Below, piece by piece: positions 8,101 through 15,233 of a stretch of DNA of 23,885 nucleotides (its first letter is position 1; every line of letters begins with the position of its first letter). A model generated the notes under the pieces. That model had not been told where the DNA came from. It made no database searches and was given only the letters and a program-made list of their open reading frames with translations. The stretch is from contig JACEST010000011.1 in NCBI GenBank assembly GCA_013911715.1, positions 1-23,885 of the forward strand, read 5' to 3'. The position numbers and the translations under genes are program-made. The DNA is from Sphingopyxis sp. Its GTDB lineage: Bacteria; Pseudomonadota; Alphaproteobacteria; Sphingomonadales; Sphingomonadaceae.

Positions 8101-8236
8101 GATGAGCCGGATCGCTGCCCCCATGATCGGTGGGATGATCACCGCGCCGTTGCTCTCTATGCTTATCATCCCCGCCGCCTATCTGCTGATGCGGCGGCAG
8201 AAAACTCAAGTTCAACAACAAGGAGAAGTAATGTGA
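5105..8236 (+). CDS. cusA: CusA Cu(I)/Ag(I) RND efflux pump
   Basis: This 1043-residue inner-membrane proton antiporter belongs to the heavy-metal RND family. Residues that bind metal in E. coli CusA fall at identical positions here: Met573 (LLYMPSALPG), Met623 (PLEMFETTI) and Met672 (RIDMLATG). The proton-relay residues Asp405 (GAMVDAAVV) and Glu939 (SAEFGVVML) also coincide. The relay Lys984 corresponds to Lys975 (VRPKAMTV) because a cytoplasmic loop after Glu939 is nine residues shorter. This pattern favours monovalent Cu/Ag over Zn/Co/Cd (CzcA) export. Two homologous halves each contribute about six transmembrane helices and a periplasmic porter region. It overlaps cusB and the cusF-like gene by four bases each. 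Confidence 0.96.
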   Translation: MIEAIIRWSVKARGLVVVAALVLTVIGIGAVRTTPVDALPDLSDVQVIIRTTYPGQAPQIVENQVTYPLTTTMLSVPGARVVRGYSFVGDSFVYVLFEDGTDLYWARSRVLEYLSQVQGRLPTGATASLGPDATGVGWIYEYALVDKTGRHDLAQLRSIQDWFLRYELKAVPGVAEVASIGGMVKQYQVVVDPQKLASYGVTASEVSDAMKRANQETGGAVVEMAEAEYVVRATGYLKTLDDFRAVPVRSASGGIAVTVGDVATVQIGPDMRRGIAELNGEGEVAGGVIVMRQGKNAREVIEGVRAKLAELKAGLPKGVEIVTTYDRSGLIDRAVENLTSKLFEEFAIVALVCGLFLWHARSALVAILTLPLGILIAFIVMRVQGLNANILSLGGIAIAIGAMVDAAVVMIENAHKHLERWAHDNPDRELKGEERWRVITDAAAEVGPALFLSLLIITFSFIPIFSLQGQEGRLFAPLAFTKTYAMAAAAILSITLVPVLMGWLIRGRIPAEDSNPINRWLTRIYQPALDWVLEKPKQALLIAGLIFASSLWPIWQTGGEFMPQMNEGDLLYMPSALPGISTAKASMLLQQTDRLIKTVPEVESVFGKAGRADTATDPAPLEMFETTIRFKPKSEWRAGMTQEKLIDALDDVVKVPGLANFWIPPIRNRIDMLATGIKSPIGIKVSGSNLEEIDRTAREIEAVAKTVPGISSALAERLSGGRYIDVAINRASAARYGMNVADVQAVVSGVIGGEVIGQTVEGLARYPINVRYPREIRDSLDDIINLPVLTPSRQQITLGTVADVRITNGPPMLRSENGRPATWVYIDGRGRALTEIVGDLQRAVAEKVKLPPGISVAYTGQFEFLERATQRLKIVVPATLLIIFALLYATFRRWDEAALIMATLPFALTGGVWLLYLLGYNQSVATGVGFIALAGVSAEFGVVMLIYLKHALAERKPEDVEIAVREGALLRVRPKAMTVAVILAGLFPILIGSGTGSEVMSRIAAPMIGGMITAPLLSMLIIPAAYLLMRRQKTQVQQQGEVM

Positions 8237-8589
8237 AAAAGACCCTGATGATCGCCGCTATGCTGACCGCACCAGTTATTTTGTCCGGCTGTGATAAAAA
8301 GGCTGAAGCCCCGAAAGCGGAGACCTCGCCAGACGCGATGGGAGATATGGCGATGCCCGCAGAAGCGAAAATGGTCAAAGGCACTGGAACTGTCACCGCA
8401 ATCGACCCGGCATCAGGCAAAATCACTCTCAAACATGACGCGATACCTGCCGTTGAATGGCCTGCAATGACTATGGGTTTCTCCGCAAAACCAGAACTGC
8501 TCAATGGCGTTGCCGTGGGCGACAAGGTTGGTTTCGACCTGACCGTCACTGGCAACGCCGGAGAAGTGACGTCGATCCAAAAACAATGA
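8233..8589 (+). CDS. cusF: CusF-like copper-binding periplasmic lipoprotein
   Basis: The GTG start overlaps the cusA stop (GTGA) behind AAGGAGAAG, an excellent ribosome site. The 118-residue product starts with a lipoprotein signal ending LSGC (lipid on Cys20), then a Met-containing linker and a CusF-type OB-fold domain from residue 48 (KGTGTVTAIDPASGKITLKH). His68, Trp76, Met79 and Met81 in KHDAI and EWPAMTMGF have exactly the spacing of E. coli CusF His36/Trp44/Met47/Met49, where Trp caps the Cu(I) site. It would hand periplasmic Cu(I)/Ag(I) to CusB. Here it is membrane-anchored rather than soluble and encoded after, not before, the pump. No clear terminator follows before the convergent Lrp gene. 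Confidence 0.93.
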   Translation: MKKTLMIAAMLTAPVILSGCDKKAEAPKAETSPDAMGDMAMPAEAKMVKGTGTVTAIDPASGKITLKHDAIPAVEWPAMTMGFSAKPELLNGVAVGDKVGFDLTVTGNAGEVTSIQKQ

Positions 8590-8623
8590 AGCGTTGAAGC
8601 ATCAGAGTCCGCCGCGCGACCCG

Positions 8624-9085
8624 CTAGAGTTTGGGAAGGCGTCGGACGACTGGTGAGGATTGAATTATGGCCGTGTCAGTCGATGCGAACGGCACGAAAC
8701 GATCAACCACGGTTTGAAGTTCGTGTTCATCATTGACCACGACTTTTGCGATGAAGCAGTCTTGACCCGTCACTCGATCTGCTTCGACGACTTCCGGTGA
8801 ATCGGCGAGCATCGTCTCCAATTTCATCACTTGGCCGGGCAACGCGTTTAAACGCACATAAGCCGAAGTGCCAAGGCCGAATACCTTGGGGTCGATCAGC
8901 ACCCCATATCCCAGGATCGCGCCCGCATCCTTCAACTTGAGAATGCGTTCGCTCACGCTGGGGCTGGACATGTCAATTAGAATGGCAAGTTCCCGGATGG
9001 TCATGCGGCCATCTTCGGTCAGTGCCACGATTATAGCTCGATCAATCTTGTCGAGTTGCCGGATTACATAACGGCTTCGATTCAT
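8624..9085 (-). CDS. Lrp/AsnC-family transcriptional regulator
   Basis: This 153-residue protein has the classic layout: LDKIDRAIIVALTEDGRMTI, a helix-turn-helix through about residue 49 (RELAILIDMSSPSVSERILK), a linker LKDAGAILGYGVLIDPKVFG, and an alpha/beta RAM domain (residues 65-145) with VVEADRVTGQDCFIAKVVV. Such proteins usually sense amino acids as octamers and often control a neighbouring transporter or enzyme gene. No such target lies beside it here: it is convergent with the copper operon and separated from virB1 by a 365-base gap. The start ATG follows GGGGCAGA on its strand. Its ligand is unknown. It could be unrelated to either flanking system. Confidence 0.9.
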   Translation of the reverse strand: MNRSRYVIRQLDKIDRAIIVALTEDGRMTIRELAILIDMSSPSVSERILKLKDAGAILGYGVLIDPKVFGLGTSAYVRLNALPGQVMKLETMLADSPEVVEADRVTGQDCFIAKVVVNDEHELQTVVDRFVPFASTDTAIIQSSPVVRRLPKL

Positions 9086-9450
9086 AGTTCTGCCCCTAGC
9101 TGGTTGACGCCAGCGGGGCCTTGGGTTTGCGAAGGCGAATGTTCGATTTCGCCTTACTTGTGTGAGCAGGCCTCAAGAATCGACTGTCAGCGAACATACC
9201 TAGCGACGCGAGGAACATTGTCCGCAGCATCAAGATTGAAGGTCAAAAGCCACTACGGCTTTCGACAGGCGAGCCGAAACGCCCTTAACGCCTTCGTGAT
9301 TCCATAGCTGACCGTTTCGCCCGACGGCTATCAATAGTTCGATAAACAAACGGGATAGTCTTTAACGAATTCAGCAAGTCGGGAGCGATACACGATGACG
9401 GGGCGAGCGCCACAAGAATTGGTCCTCAAGGCAGAAGGTAAAAGCCTGTA
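9086..9450. other. Gene-free 365-base gap between lrp-type gene and virB1
   Basis: I find no convincing gene here on either strand. It must contain the divergent control regions of the Lrp-type gene and, if it has its own promoter, the T4SS operon, but I cannot point to clear -35/-10 boxes. A hairpin at 9132-9155 and a smaller one AAAGCC-ACTAC-GGCTTT (9246-9262) are the only structured sites seen. Confidence 0.5.
9132..9155. repeat. Perfect 8-bp inverted repeat upstream of the Lrp-type gene
   Basis: AAGGCGAA (9132-9139) and TTCGCCTT (9148-9155) form a perfect inverted repeat with an 8-base spacer, about 50 bases upstream of the Lrp-type start. There is no T-run on either side, so it is not a terminator. 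It could be a binding site for that regulator or an RNA hairpin. Confidence 0.45.
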
Positions 9451-10125
9451 ATGGCCTATTCTGCGACTGCCTTGCTTGCACTGGCGTCGCAATGCGCACC
9501 AAGTGTTGCACCCGAAACGGTGCTGGCAATTATCCAGACAGAAAGCAGCGGCGAGCCATTCGCGCTTAATGTAAACGGCGGTCGGCAGCCCGCCCGCCAG
9601 AATAGCGCTGCTGATGCCGCTGCAACCGCGCAGCGCTACGTCGCAGCGGGATATTCGGTCGATCTGGGACTTGGTCAAATCAACTCACGCAACATGCGCT
9701 GGCTTGGCCTAACATGGGAAACGGTGTTCGACCCCTGCACCAACGTCGCAGCTTTGGCCCGTGTCCTCACCACGAACTACAATTCGGTGAAAGCCGGACG
9801 TGATCCACAAACCGCGCTTCGGGTCGCACTCTCGATGTATAATACGGGAAGCCAGACGCGCGGATTTCGGAATGGCTATGTTGCCAAAGTCGAGCGCAAC
9901 GCGGGCGTATATCAAATGGCCGCGCCCAGCGAGCCGCTGACCGCCACAGCCGCTGCATCCGCCCCCTTCGATCAACGCCCGCTTCTGCTGGCAGAAAACG
10001 CGGTGACGGAACCGTGGCCAGTTCAAGTGCGCCAAGCGCCGCCGCCAAGTTGGAACGTCTTTGAACGCGCTGCCTACGACCGCGAAACCCGATTCCTTGC
10101 CGAGAACGAAAGGCCCAGCATATGA
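9451..10125 (+). CDS. virB1: VirB1-like lytic transglycosylase
   Basis: This 224-residue protein carries an SLT/lysozyme-like domain. Residues 10-60 include the catalytic Glu31 in IIQTESSGEPFALNVN, followed by DLGLGQINSRN, VFDPCTNVAALARVL and ALSMYNTGS, all typical of VirB1 enzymes that open peptidoglycan for T4SS assembly. Beyond residue 155 the tail is Ala/Pro-rich and unconserved. There is no obvious N-terminal signal peptide from the chosen ATG, although the first helix is hydrophobic; an upstream start could not be found. It heads the plus-strand T4SS operon, and its stop overlaps the virB2 start (ATGA, 10122-10125). Confidence 0.9.
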   Translation: MAYSATALLALASQCAPSVAPETVLAIIQTESSGEPFALNVNGGRQPARQNSAADAAATAQRYVAAGYSVDLGLGQINSRNMRWLGLTWETVFDPCTNVAALARVLTTNYNSVKAGRDPQTALRVALSMYNTGSQTRGFRNGYVAKVERNAGVYQMAAPSEPLTATAAASAPFDQRPLLLAENAVTEPWPVQVRQAPPPSWNVFERAAYDRETRFLAENERPSI

Positions 10126-10487
10126 ATATCATCCTGAAAGCCGGGCGCAGCATTGTGGTGTGGCGCGAATCCTGTGCCGCGCGGTTCAACAGCCTTCCCA
10201 AGACAAGGCAAAGTGCAATCATCTGGAGCGTGGCGCTATTGGCGGCGATGGCGGTCACGCTCGCAAATCCTGATCCTGCCTACGCGCAAAATCTGGAGAG
10301 CTTCGCAAGCAAGGTGCGCGGTTTGCTTTCATCGACCCTGCTGCGCACGTTGGCGGTCATTGCCGTCATCGTCACCGGCCTGCTGTGGTTCACAGGACGT
10401 GCCTCAACGGCGGTGCTGGTCACCGTCATTATCGGCATTGCCATCGTGTTTTCGGCGGATGCCATCGTCGGCGCGATTGCGGGATAG
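10122..10487 (+). CDS. virB2: VirB2-like major pilin precursor
   Basis: The 121-residue precursor has a long, basic leader with a hydrophobic core and a cleavage site near DPAYAQ (after about residue 55). That leaves a mature pilin of roughly 66 residues with two membrane helices (LLRTLAVIAVIVTGLLWF and TAVLVTVIIGIAIVFSADAI) separated by the basic turn TGRAS. That is the standard VirB2/TrbC architecture: the subunits sit in the inner membrane before polymerising into the conjugative pilus. It is translationally coupled to virB1 by a four-base overlap and followed after four bases by virB3. Confidence 0.9.
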   Translation: MNIILKAGRSIVVWRESCAARFNSLPKTRQSAIIWSVALLAAMAVTLANPDPAYAQNLESFASKVRGLLSSTLLRTLAVIAVIVTGLLWFTGRASTAVLVTVIIGIAIVFSADAIVGAIAG

Positions 10488-10491
10488 CACA

Positions 10492-10836
10492 ATGACCGAC
10501 GACACCGAAATCCTGACGAAAAATACGCTTTTCCTCGCAGTAACGCGCCCGGCTTTATGGGCGGGCATTCCGATTGAGGCGGCGGTGTTGCTCCTCATCT
10601 CAAGCGCGTCGGTGCTGATTTGGAGCAATAGCCCCGTCTATACCGCGTTGGTCGTGGCGTTTGGCTACTCGATCTCGCGGCTGATTGTACGCCACGACGT
10701 CAACGCTTTCCGCTTGCTGTTCCTGTGGGGCCGCACCAAAGCTGGCAACCGCAACCGGGCATTCTGGGGCGGAAGCAGCTATTCGCCGCTGCCGCTGGCG
10801 GGCTTGCGCCGCAAAGGCTTCGGGCGTCATGTCTAG
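10492..10836 (+). CDS. virB3: VirB3-like inner-membrane T4SS protein
   Basis: Translation from ATG 10492 gives 114 residues beginning MTDDTEILTKNTLFLAVTRP, with two adjacent membrane helices (about 23-42 and 46-62) and the soluble tail LIVRHDVNAFRLLFLWGRTK. The N-terminal LFLAVTRPALWAGIP and the RHD-NAFR motif are characteristic of VirB3. It assists pilus assembly together with VirB4, with which it is sometimes fused. Here the genes are separate but overlap by eight bases (virB4 starts at 10829), suggesting coupled synthesis. Confidence 0.9.
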   Translation: MTDDTEILTKNTLFLAVTRPALWAGIPIEAAVLLLISSASVLIWSNSPVYTALVVAFGYSISRLIVRHDVNAFRLLFLWGRTKAGNRNRAFWGGSSYSPLPLAGLRRKGFGRHV

Positions 10837-13222
10837 GCTGCTTTCCTCCAGCAACGCAGTGCCACTCAGGGTTGCGCAGCGTGAGGCCAGCCCGCAAAAA
10901 TTCCTGCCCTATGCGCGTCACGTCAACGACGAGATGGTGGCGCTCGATTCCGGCGACATCATGTTGACCTTCGAGCTGCAAGGGCGCGCCTTTGAGACCG
11001 CCGATGTCCGCGACCTCAACGACTGGCATACCAAACTCAACGGAATGCTGCGTAACCTGCATGACGAACGACTGTCGATCTGGACTCATCTAATCAGGAT
11101 TCGGGTGGATCAAATCCCAAGCGGCGCATTCAAATCGGGCTTCGCTGCCGATCTCGACCGCGCCTATTTTGCTCGGATCAATCGGGAACGAATGTTCATC
11201 AACCGCTTCTTTGCGACGCTGGTGATCCGGCCTGCTGCCACTGGCGGCGACAAGATCATCCAGCTTTTCAAACAAAAGGTCTCAGGCCAGCCCAAACAAG
11301 GCCCGATGCTCGACGAGTCCCTTATCGAGCTGCTCGACGACAAGGCCCGCGATTTCGAGAAACTGATGGCGCGCTGCGAACCGCGCCGTTGTGCCATATA
11401 CGAGCATCGCGGCCTGATGTTTTCAGAAACAATGGAAGTGGCCGACATGGTGATGACCGGCCGCCACCGACGTGTCCCCGTTGTGCGCGGGCATCTCGGC
11501 GGTGCGCTCTATCGCTCGCGCACCATCTTTGGCGCAGAAACCATCGAAGTACGCGATGCCGATGCTTCGGCATTTGGCGGGATATTCGGTATCCGCGAAT
11601 ATCCTGCCCAAACCACGCCGCGCCAGTTTGAGGCGCTGCTATCGGTCGATTTCGGGTTCGTGCTGACGCAGAGTTTCACTTTCCTCGGACGAGCGGCGGC
11701 AACGGAGAAATTCCGGCTGCGCATGACGCAAATGGAAAATTCGGGTGACCGCGCTGTCAGCCAGGCCGATGCGCTTATTGATGCGGGCGACGACCTGATG
11801 TCGAACCGCTTTGTGCTGGGCGATCATCATTTCACGCTCGCGGTCTATGCCGACAGCATGAAGCACTTGCGCGATCATATGTCGGTAGCGCGCGCCGCAC
11901 TTGCCGACACTGGCATGGTGGCAGCGCGCGAAGGGGCGGCTCTTGAAGCAGCCTATTGGTCGCAGCTCGTCGGTAATTTCGCATGGCGCGCCCGGCCCGC
12001 ACCGATCACCTCGCTCAACTTCGCAGCATTCTCCCCCTTCCATACCTTCCCGGCAGGCAGTGCCAGCGGCAATCATTGGGGCGATGCCATCGCATTGCTC
12101 AAAACCAACGCCCGCAGCCCCTATTTCTTCAATTTCCACAAGGGCGATCTCGGTCATACCCTCATCATTGGGCCATCGGGCGGCGGCAAGACCGTGTTGC
12201 TCAATTTCTTGATGGCGCAGACAGAAAAGACAGGCGCACGGCAGATTTTCATCGACAAGGATCGCGGCGCGCAAATCTTCGTACAGGCAAGCGGCGGCAC
12301 CTATCTCGCGCTCCAAAACGGCGTCCCGACCGGCTTCTCGCCGCTCAAGGCGCTCGCCAATCGCGCAGAGGACAAGAGCTTCCTGTCGCTGTTCATCCGC
12401 CAGCTCGTCCGCGCGGACGGCAAGCCGATTTCGGTCCAAGAAGAACGGCTGATCGAGGACGGCATCAGCGCCGTAATGAAACTCGACGTTGCTGATCGTT
12501 CGCTCAGCGCGCTTCGTTCAATGCTCGGCATGAAGGATGCTAGCGGCGTCGGTGCACGGCTTGAGAAATGGACGTCTGAAGGATCGCTTGGCTGGGTGTT
12601 CGACAATCAGGCAGACTCAATGACGCTAGATGCCCGGTTCATTGGCTTCGACATGACCGACTTTCTCGACAATGCCGATATTCGCACGCCGGTCATGCTG
12701 TATCTGTTTCACCGGATCGACCAACTCCTCACCGGCGAGCGGATGGTGATCTGCATCGACGAATTCTGGAAAGCACTCGGCGACGAGGCATTCCGCCGCT
12801 TCGCCCAGGACGGTCTCAAAACCTACCGCAAGCGCAACGCCGTGCTGGTGTTCGCCACGCAGTCACCTGCCGACGCGCTCAAGAGCGACATAAGCCATTC
12901 GATTCTTGAACAGGTCGCCACTAAAATCATGCTGCCCAACCCGTTCGGGGCGCGGCGCGATTATGTCGAAGGGTTCGCGCTGTCCGAAGCCGAATACAAA
13001 TTGGTGCGCGAAGAGCTTGCGCCCGAAAGCCACAAATTTCTGGTCAAGCAAGGCCATGACAGCGTCGTGGTCGAACTCGATCTTGCTGGTCTCGATGACG
13101 AACTCGCCGTGCTGTCGGGCCGTGCGGAAACCACCGCCGTAGCCGACGAAGTGATTGCCGAGGTGGGGAGCGATCCCGCTGTCTGGCTGTCGATCTTCCA
13201 CAAACGGAGGCGTCCAAGTTGA
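10829..13222 (+). CDS. virB4: VirB4-like T4SS ATPase
   Basis: I choose ATG 10829 (MSRLLSSSNAVPLRVAQREA) because it overlaps the end of virB3 and leaves a normal 797-residue VirB4; longer versions would run through virB3. The N-terminal CagE/TrbE/VirB-type domain contains DIMLTFELQGRAFETADV and RTIFGAETIEVRDADA. The C-terminal ATPase has Walker A GPSGGGKT at residues 448-455 and Walker B MVICIDEFWKAL with Asp644-Glu645, then FATQSPADALKS. VirB4 energises pilus biogenesis and substrate transfer at the inner-membrane complex. The stop precedes virB5 by 22 bases. Confidence 0.95.
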   Translation: MSRLLSSSNAVPLRVAQREASPQKFLPYARHVNDEMVALDSGDIMLTFELQGRAFETADVRDLNDWHTKLNGMLRNLHDERLSIWTHLIRIRVDQIPSGAFKSGFAADLDRAYFARINRERMFINRFFATLVIRPAATGGDKIIQLFKQKVSGQPKQGPMLDESLIELLDDKARDFEKLMARCEPRRCAIYEHRGLMFSETMEVADMVMTGRHRRVPVVRGHLGGALYRSRTIFGAETIEVRDADASAFGGIFGIREYPAQTTPRQFEALLSVDFGFVLTQSFTFLGRAAATEKFRLRMTQMENSGDRAVSQADALIDAGDDLMSNRFVLGDHHFTLAVYADSMKHLRDHMSVARAALADTGMVAAREGAALEAAYWSQLVGNFAWRARPAPITSLNFAAFSPFHTFPAGSASGNHWGDAIALLKTNARSPYFFNFHKGDLGHTLIIGPSGGGKTVLLNFLMAQTEKTGARQIFIDKDRGAQIFVQASGGTYLALQNGVPTGFSPLKALANRAEDKSFLSLFIRQLVRADGKPISVQEERLIEDGISAVMKLDVADRSLSALRSMLGMKDASGVGARLEKWTSEGSLGWVFDNQADSMTLDARFIGFDMTDFLDNADIRTPVMLYLFHRIDQLLTGERMVICIDEFWKALGDEAFRRFAQDGLKTYRKRNAVLVFATQSPADALKSDISHSILEQVATKIMLPNPFGARRDYVEGFALSEAEYKLVREELAPESHKFLVKQGHDSVVVELDLAGLDDELAVLSGRAETTAVADEVIAEVGSDPAVWLSIFHKRRRPS

Positions 13223-13244
13223 CTTAAGAGAGAAAGGTAAAGCT

Positions 13245-13949
13245 ATGAAACTAAGTATCAAAATGTTTTGTGCGACATTGGTATTGGCGACCCCGTTGCC
13301 CGTATATGCTCAGGGGATGCCTGTCCATGACAGCGCCAATCTCGTCCAGCAAATCAACGCCGTGCGACAGGCACTCCAGATTGTCGCACAGGGCAAAGAG
13401 CAAATTGCGGAAGCACAAAAACTTTATCAGGATTTGAATAAGCTAACGGATATTCCTCAGTTAGCACAGCAACTCAAATCCGATGCCTTGCGTGAACTCG
13501 ACATATCGGGCGGCTCACTTGAAGGCTTTGGCAATGGCAATCTTGATGTCGTCGGCGCGGGGCGTGCCAAGGCTGATACAGTGTATCGTGATTTGCTCAA
13601 ACAATTGGGCCTATCCGGTTCCGAAACATCGCGCGCCGCCTTCGATCTCAACGCCCGCAATATCGGCATTCAGGCAGGGCTTGCCGAGAACATCGGCGCC
13701 GCTGTCACATCGCGAACGGAAGGCCTCGACCAGCTTCGCACCCGGCTAACCACTGCTACGACCGCGAAGGAAGTCGGCGACCTGACCGCGCGGCTGCAAC
13801 TCGAATCTGCTGCCATGCAGAACGATCAGCTCCGGTTGCAGGCGATAGCTTTGCAACAACAGGCGCAGGAACGCGCGCGCGCCGCAGAGGGAAAGGCAGC
13901 TCTTGCCCAAAAGCTCGACGCCGCAAGCCTTTATTACAAGGGCCAGTAA
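13245..13949 (+). CDS. virB5: VirB5-like minor pilin / T4SS tip protein
   Basis: The start at ATG 13245 follows GAGAGAAAGG at good spacing and opens a signal peptide (MKLSIKMFCATLVLATPLPV, cleavage near YAQ). The mature protein, about 210 residues, is mostly alpha-helical with long amphipathic stretches such as LVQQINAVRQALQIVAQGKE and, near the end, DQLRLQAIALQQQAQERARA. This all-helical, Gln/Ala-rich make-up matches the VirB5/TraC family, which sits at the pilus tip and contacts recipient cells. Position between virB4 and eexN/virB6 supports the call. The C-terminus DAASLYYKGQ is typical for the family. Confidence 0.88.
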   Translation: MKLSIKMFCATLVLATPLPVYAQGMPVHDSANLVQQINAVRQALQIVAQGKEQIAEAQKLYQDLNKLTDIPQLAQQLKSDALRELDISGGSLEGFGNGNLDVVGAGRAKADTVYRDLLKQLGLSGSETSRAAFDLNARNIGIQAGLAENIGAAVTSRTEGLDQLRTRLTTATTAKEVGDLTARLQLESAAMQNDQLRLQAIALQQQAQERARAAEGKAALAQKLDAASLYYKGQ

Positions 13950-13951
13950 AT

Positions 13952-14197
13952 ATGCGCGTCGTCGCCCTTCTTACCGCGATGCTTCTTGCGGGGTGCGGCC
14001 AGTCCGCCCCCCAATCGGCAATGCCAGCGCGAAGTTGGGAATATTATGTTGCGCATCCGGCAGAGATCGAACCGATGCAGCAAATTTGCCGCTCATGGTC
14101 GGGATCAAGCGCGCCAGGGGGTTCGCAGCCGGCGGTGGTGACGACCAATTGCCGTGCGGCGGCTTTCGCCAAATCGCAGCTCCAACTGACAAAGTGA
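13952..14197 (+). CDS. eexN: EexN-like entry-exclusion lipoprotein
   Basis: The 81-residue product has a lipoprotein signal with lipobox LLAGC (lipid on Cys15) and a short mature part SWEYYVAHPAEIEPMQQICR ending with a second conserved Cys region TTNCRAAAFAKS (Cys46 and Cys67 may pair). The WxxYxxHPxE...C...NCxxA pattern fits the EexN family, which lets a cell that already holds the element refuse a further copy. It lies two bases after virB5 and before virB6, the place where pKM101 carries eex. That position argues for exclusion rather than the VirB7 role, although a VirB7-like lipoprotein cannot be wholly excluded. Confidence 0.78.
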   Translation: MRVVALLTAMLLAGCGQSAPQSAMPARSWEYYVAHPAEIEPMQQICRSWSGSSAPGGSQPAVVTTNCRAAAFAKSQLQLTK

Positions 14198-14225
14198 CCG
14201 CAACAAAAGGGAATTGAAGGCCGAT

Positions 14226-15221
14226 ATGGATTTCAGCGATCATGTTTTTACCACGATGTTTGAGGCGCTCAGCAACGCGCTTGCGGCGATCGTTGGCAAA
14301 TATGCAGCGGTGATCGGTATTGTGTCGCCTGCGCTGCGTATCGGCATCGTGATCTATATTTCGCTGCTGGGCTACGCGATCATGCGCGGCGCGGTGCAAT
14401 ATCCGTTCCGCGAATATGCCTATCGCGGCTGCCAGCTCGCTTTCCTCTATTTTGCCGTCACCTCGCTCTACGGAACCCAGATCGGCATGTTTGCGCTTGG
14501 CGGTCTCCCTAGCCAGTTTGCCAGTGCGCTCGGCGGGGCCGACGTTGGTGGATTGGGCGGGTTTTACGACAAGCTCGCTGGCACCGGCTTTGAAACCGCC
14601 AACACCATGCGCAAGATAGCTGCTGATTATCAGGAAACCCAAGGCACGCTGCCCGACATTGGCTATGCGGTCTTCGCAGGCTTCCTCGTGGTGCTCGTCA
14701 TTATAGCCACGTTGCTCTGCGCTGCGATCGGCTTCGTTATCAGCGCGTTTGGTCTGTTCGCGCTGGCGTTGCTATCCGTGGTCGGTCCGCTTTTCGTGGC
14801 GGCTCTGCTCTTCGAGTCGACGCGCGGCTATTTCTTCGCTTGGCTGGGAGCCTGCATCAACTATCTGATGCTGATAGTCTTTGCGCTCGTGCTGACGTTA
14901 TTCCTCACGCAGACCGGCGATGCGATCATCGCCACCATCTCCGAAAATGACGAGATTGGCATGGCGGCGATCAAGGCGCTGGCCTTTTACGCGCTCGGTT
15001 TCTTCTTTTTCCTACAAATTCCGATGCTCGCCGCTTCGCTGGGCGGTGGCGGGCCTGCGCTCGCCAACCAGTTCGCGTCGGCCATCGCAGCGGCAGGCGG
15101 CTTCGTCGTCGGCCGCGGCGCAACCGGCGCACAGGCTACCAGCCGCGCGATTGAACGCGGGTTCGCGCGCGGGATTGCCCGGATGCGCACGTCCGGTTCG
15201 GTTAGCCGTGGGACAACATAA
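14226..15221 (+). CDS. virB6: VirB6-like polytopic T4SS channel protein
   Basis: From ATG 14226 (GAAGG seven bases upstream) the 331-residue protein starts MDFSDHVFTTMFEALSNALA and shows several membrane helices: IGIVIYISLLGYAIM, a cluster around residues 150-200 (VFAGFLVVLVIIATLLCAAI and FGLFALALLSVVGPLFVAAL), LIVFALVLTLFLTQ, and IKALAFYALGFFFFL. The motif GPLFVAALLFESTRGYFFAW is typical of TrbL/VirB6 proteins, where the Trp and its loop touch transferring DNA. The C-terminal tail is Gly/Arg-rich (ARGIARMRTSGSVSRGTT). It forms part of the inner-membrane passage of the T4SS. Confidence 0.92.
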   Translation: MDFSDHVFTTMFEALSNALAAIVGKYAAVIGIVSPALRIGIVIYISLLGYAIMRGAVQYPFREYAYRGCQLAFLYFAVTSLYGTQIGMFALGGLPSQFASALGGADVGGLGGFYDKLAGTGFETANTMRKIAADYQETQGTLPDIGYAVFAGFLVVLVIIATLLCAAIGFVISAFGLFALALLSVVGPLFVAALLFESTRGYFFAWLGACINYLMLIVFALVLTLFLTQTGDAIIATISENDEIGMAAIKALAFYALGFFFFLQIPMLAASLGGGGPALANQFASAIAAAGGFVVGRGATGAQATSRAIERGFARGIARMRTSGSVSRGTT

Positions 15222-15233
15222 GGGGATAGAGTG

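Noticed and set aside
8590..8623. Bidirectional terminator between cusF and the Lrp-type gene
   Set aside because: I see no stable hairpin with a T-run on either strand in this short convergent gap.
8624..9085. Lrp-type protein as the copper sensor of the cus operon
   Set aside because: It is convergent and downstream, and Lrp/AsnC proteins normally sense amino acids; no metal-binding motif is seen.
9246..9262. AAAGCC-ACTAC-GGCTTT as a regulatory hairpin for virB1
   Set aside because: A six-pair stem of this kind is common by chance and nothing else supports it.
9160..9440. Remnant gene upstream of virB1
   Set aside because: Short frames can be read but none shows a recognisable motif or a plausible start and ribosome site.
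11639..12439. 266-codon reading frame antisense to virB4
   Set aside because: It is a compositional shadow of a GC-rich gene; the sense strand encodes a fully conserved VirB4 with both Walker motifs.
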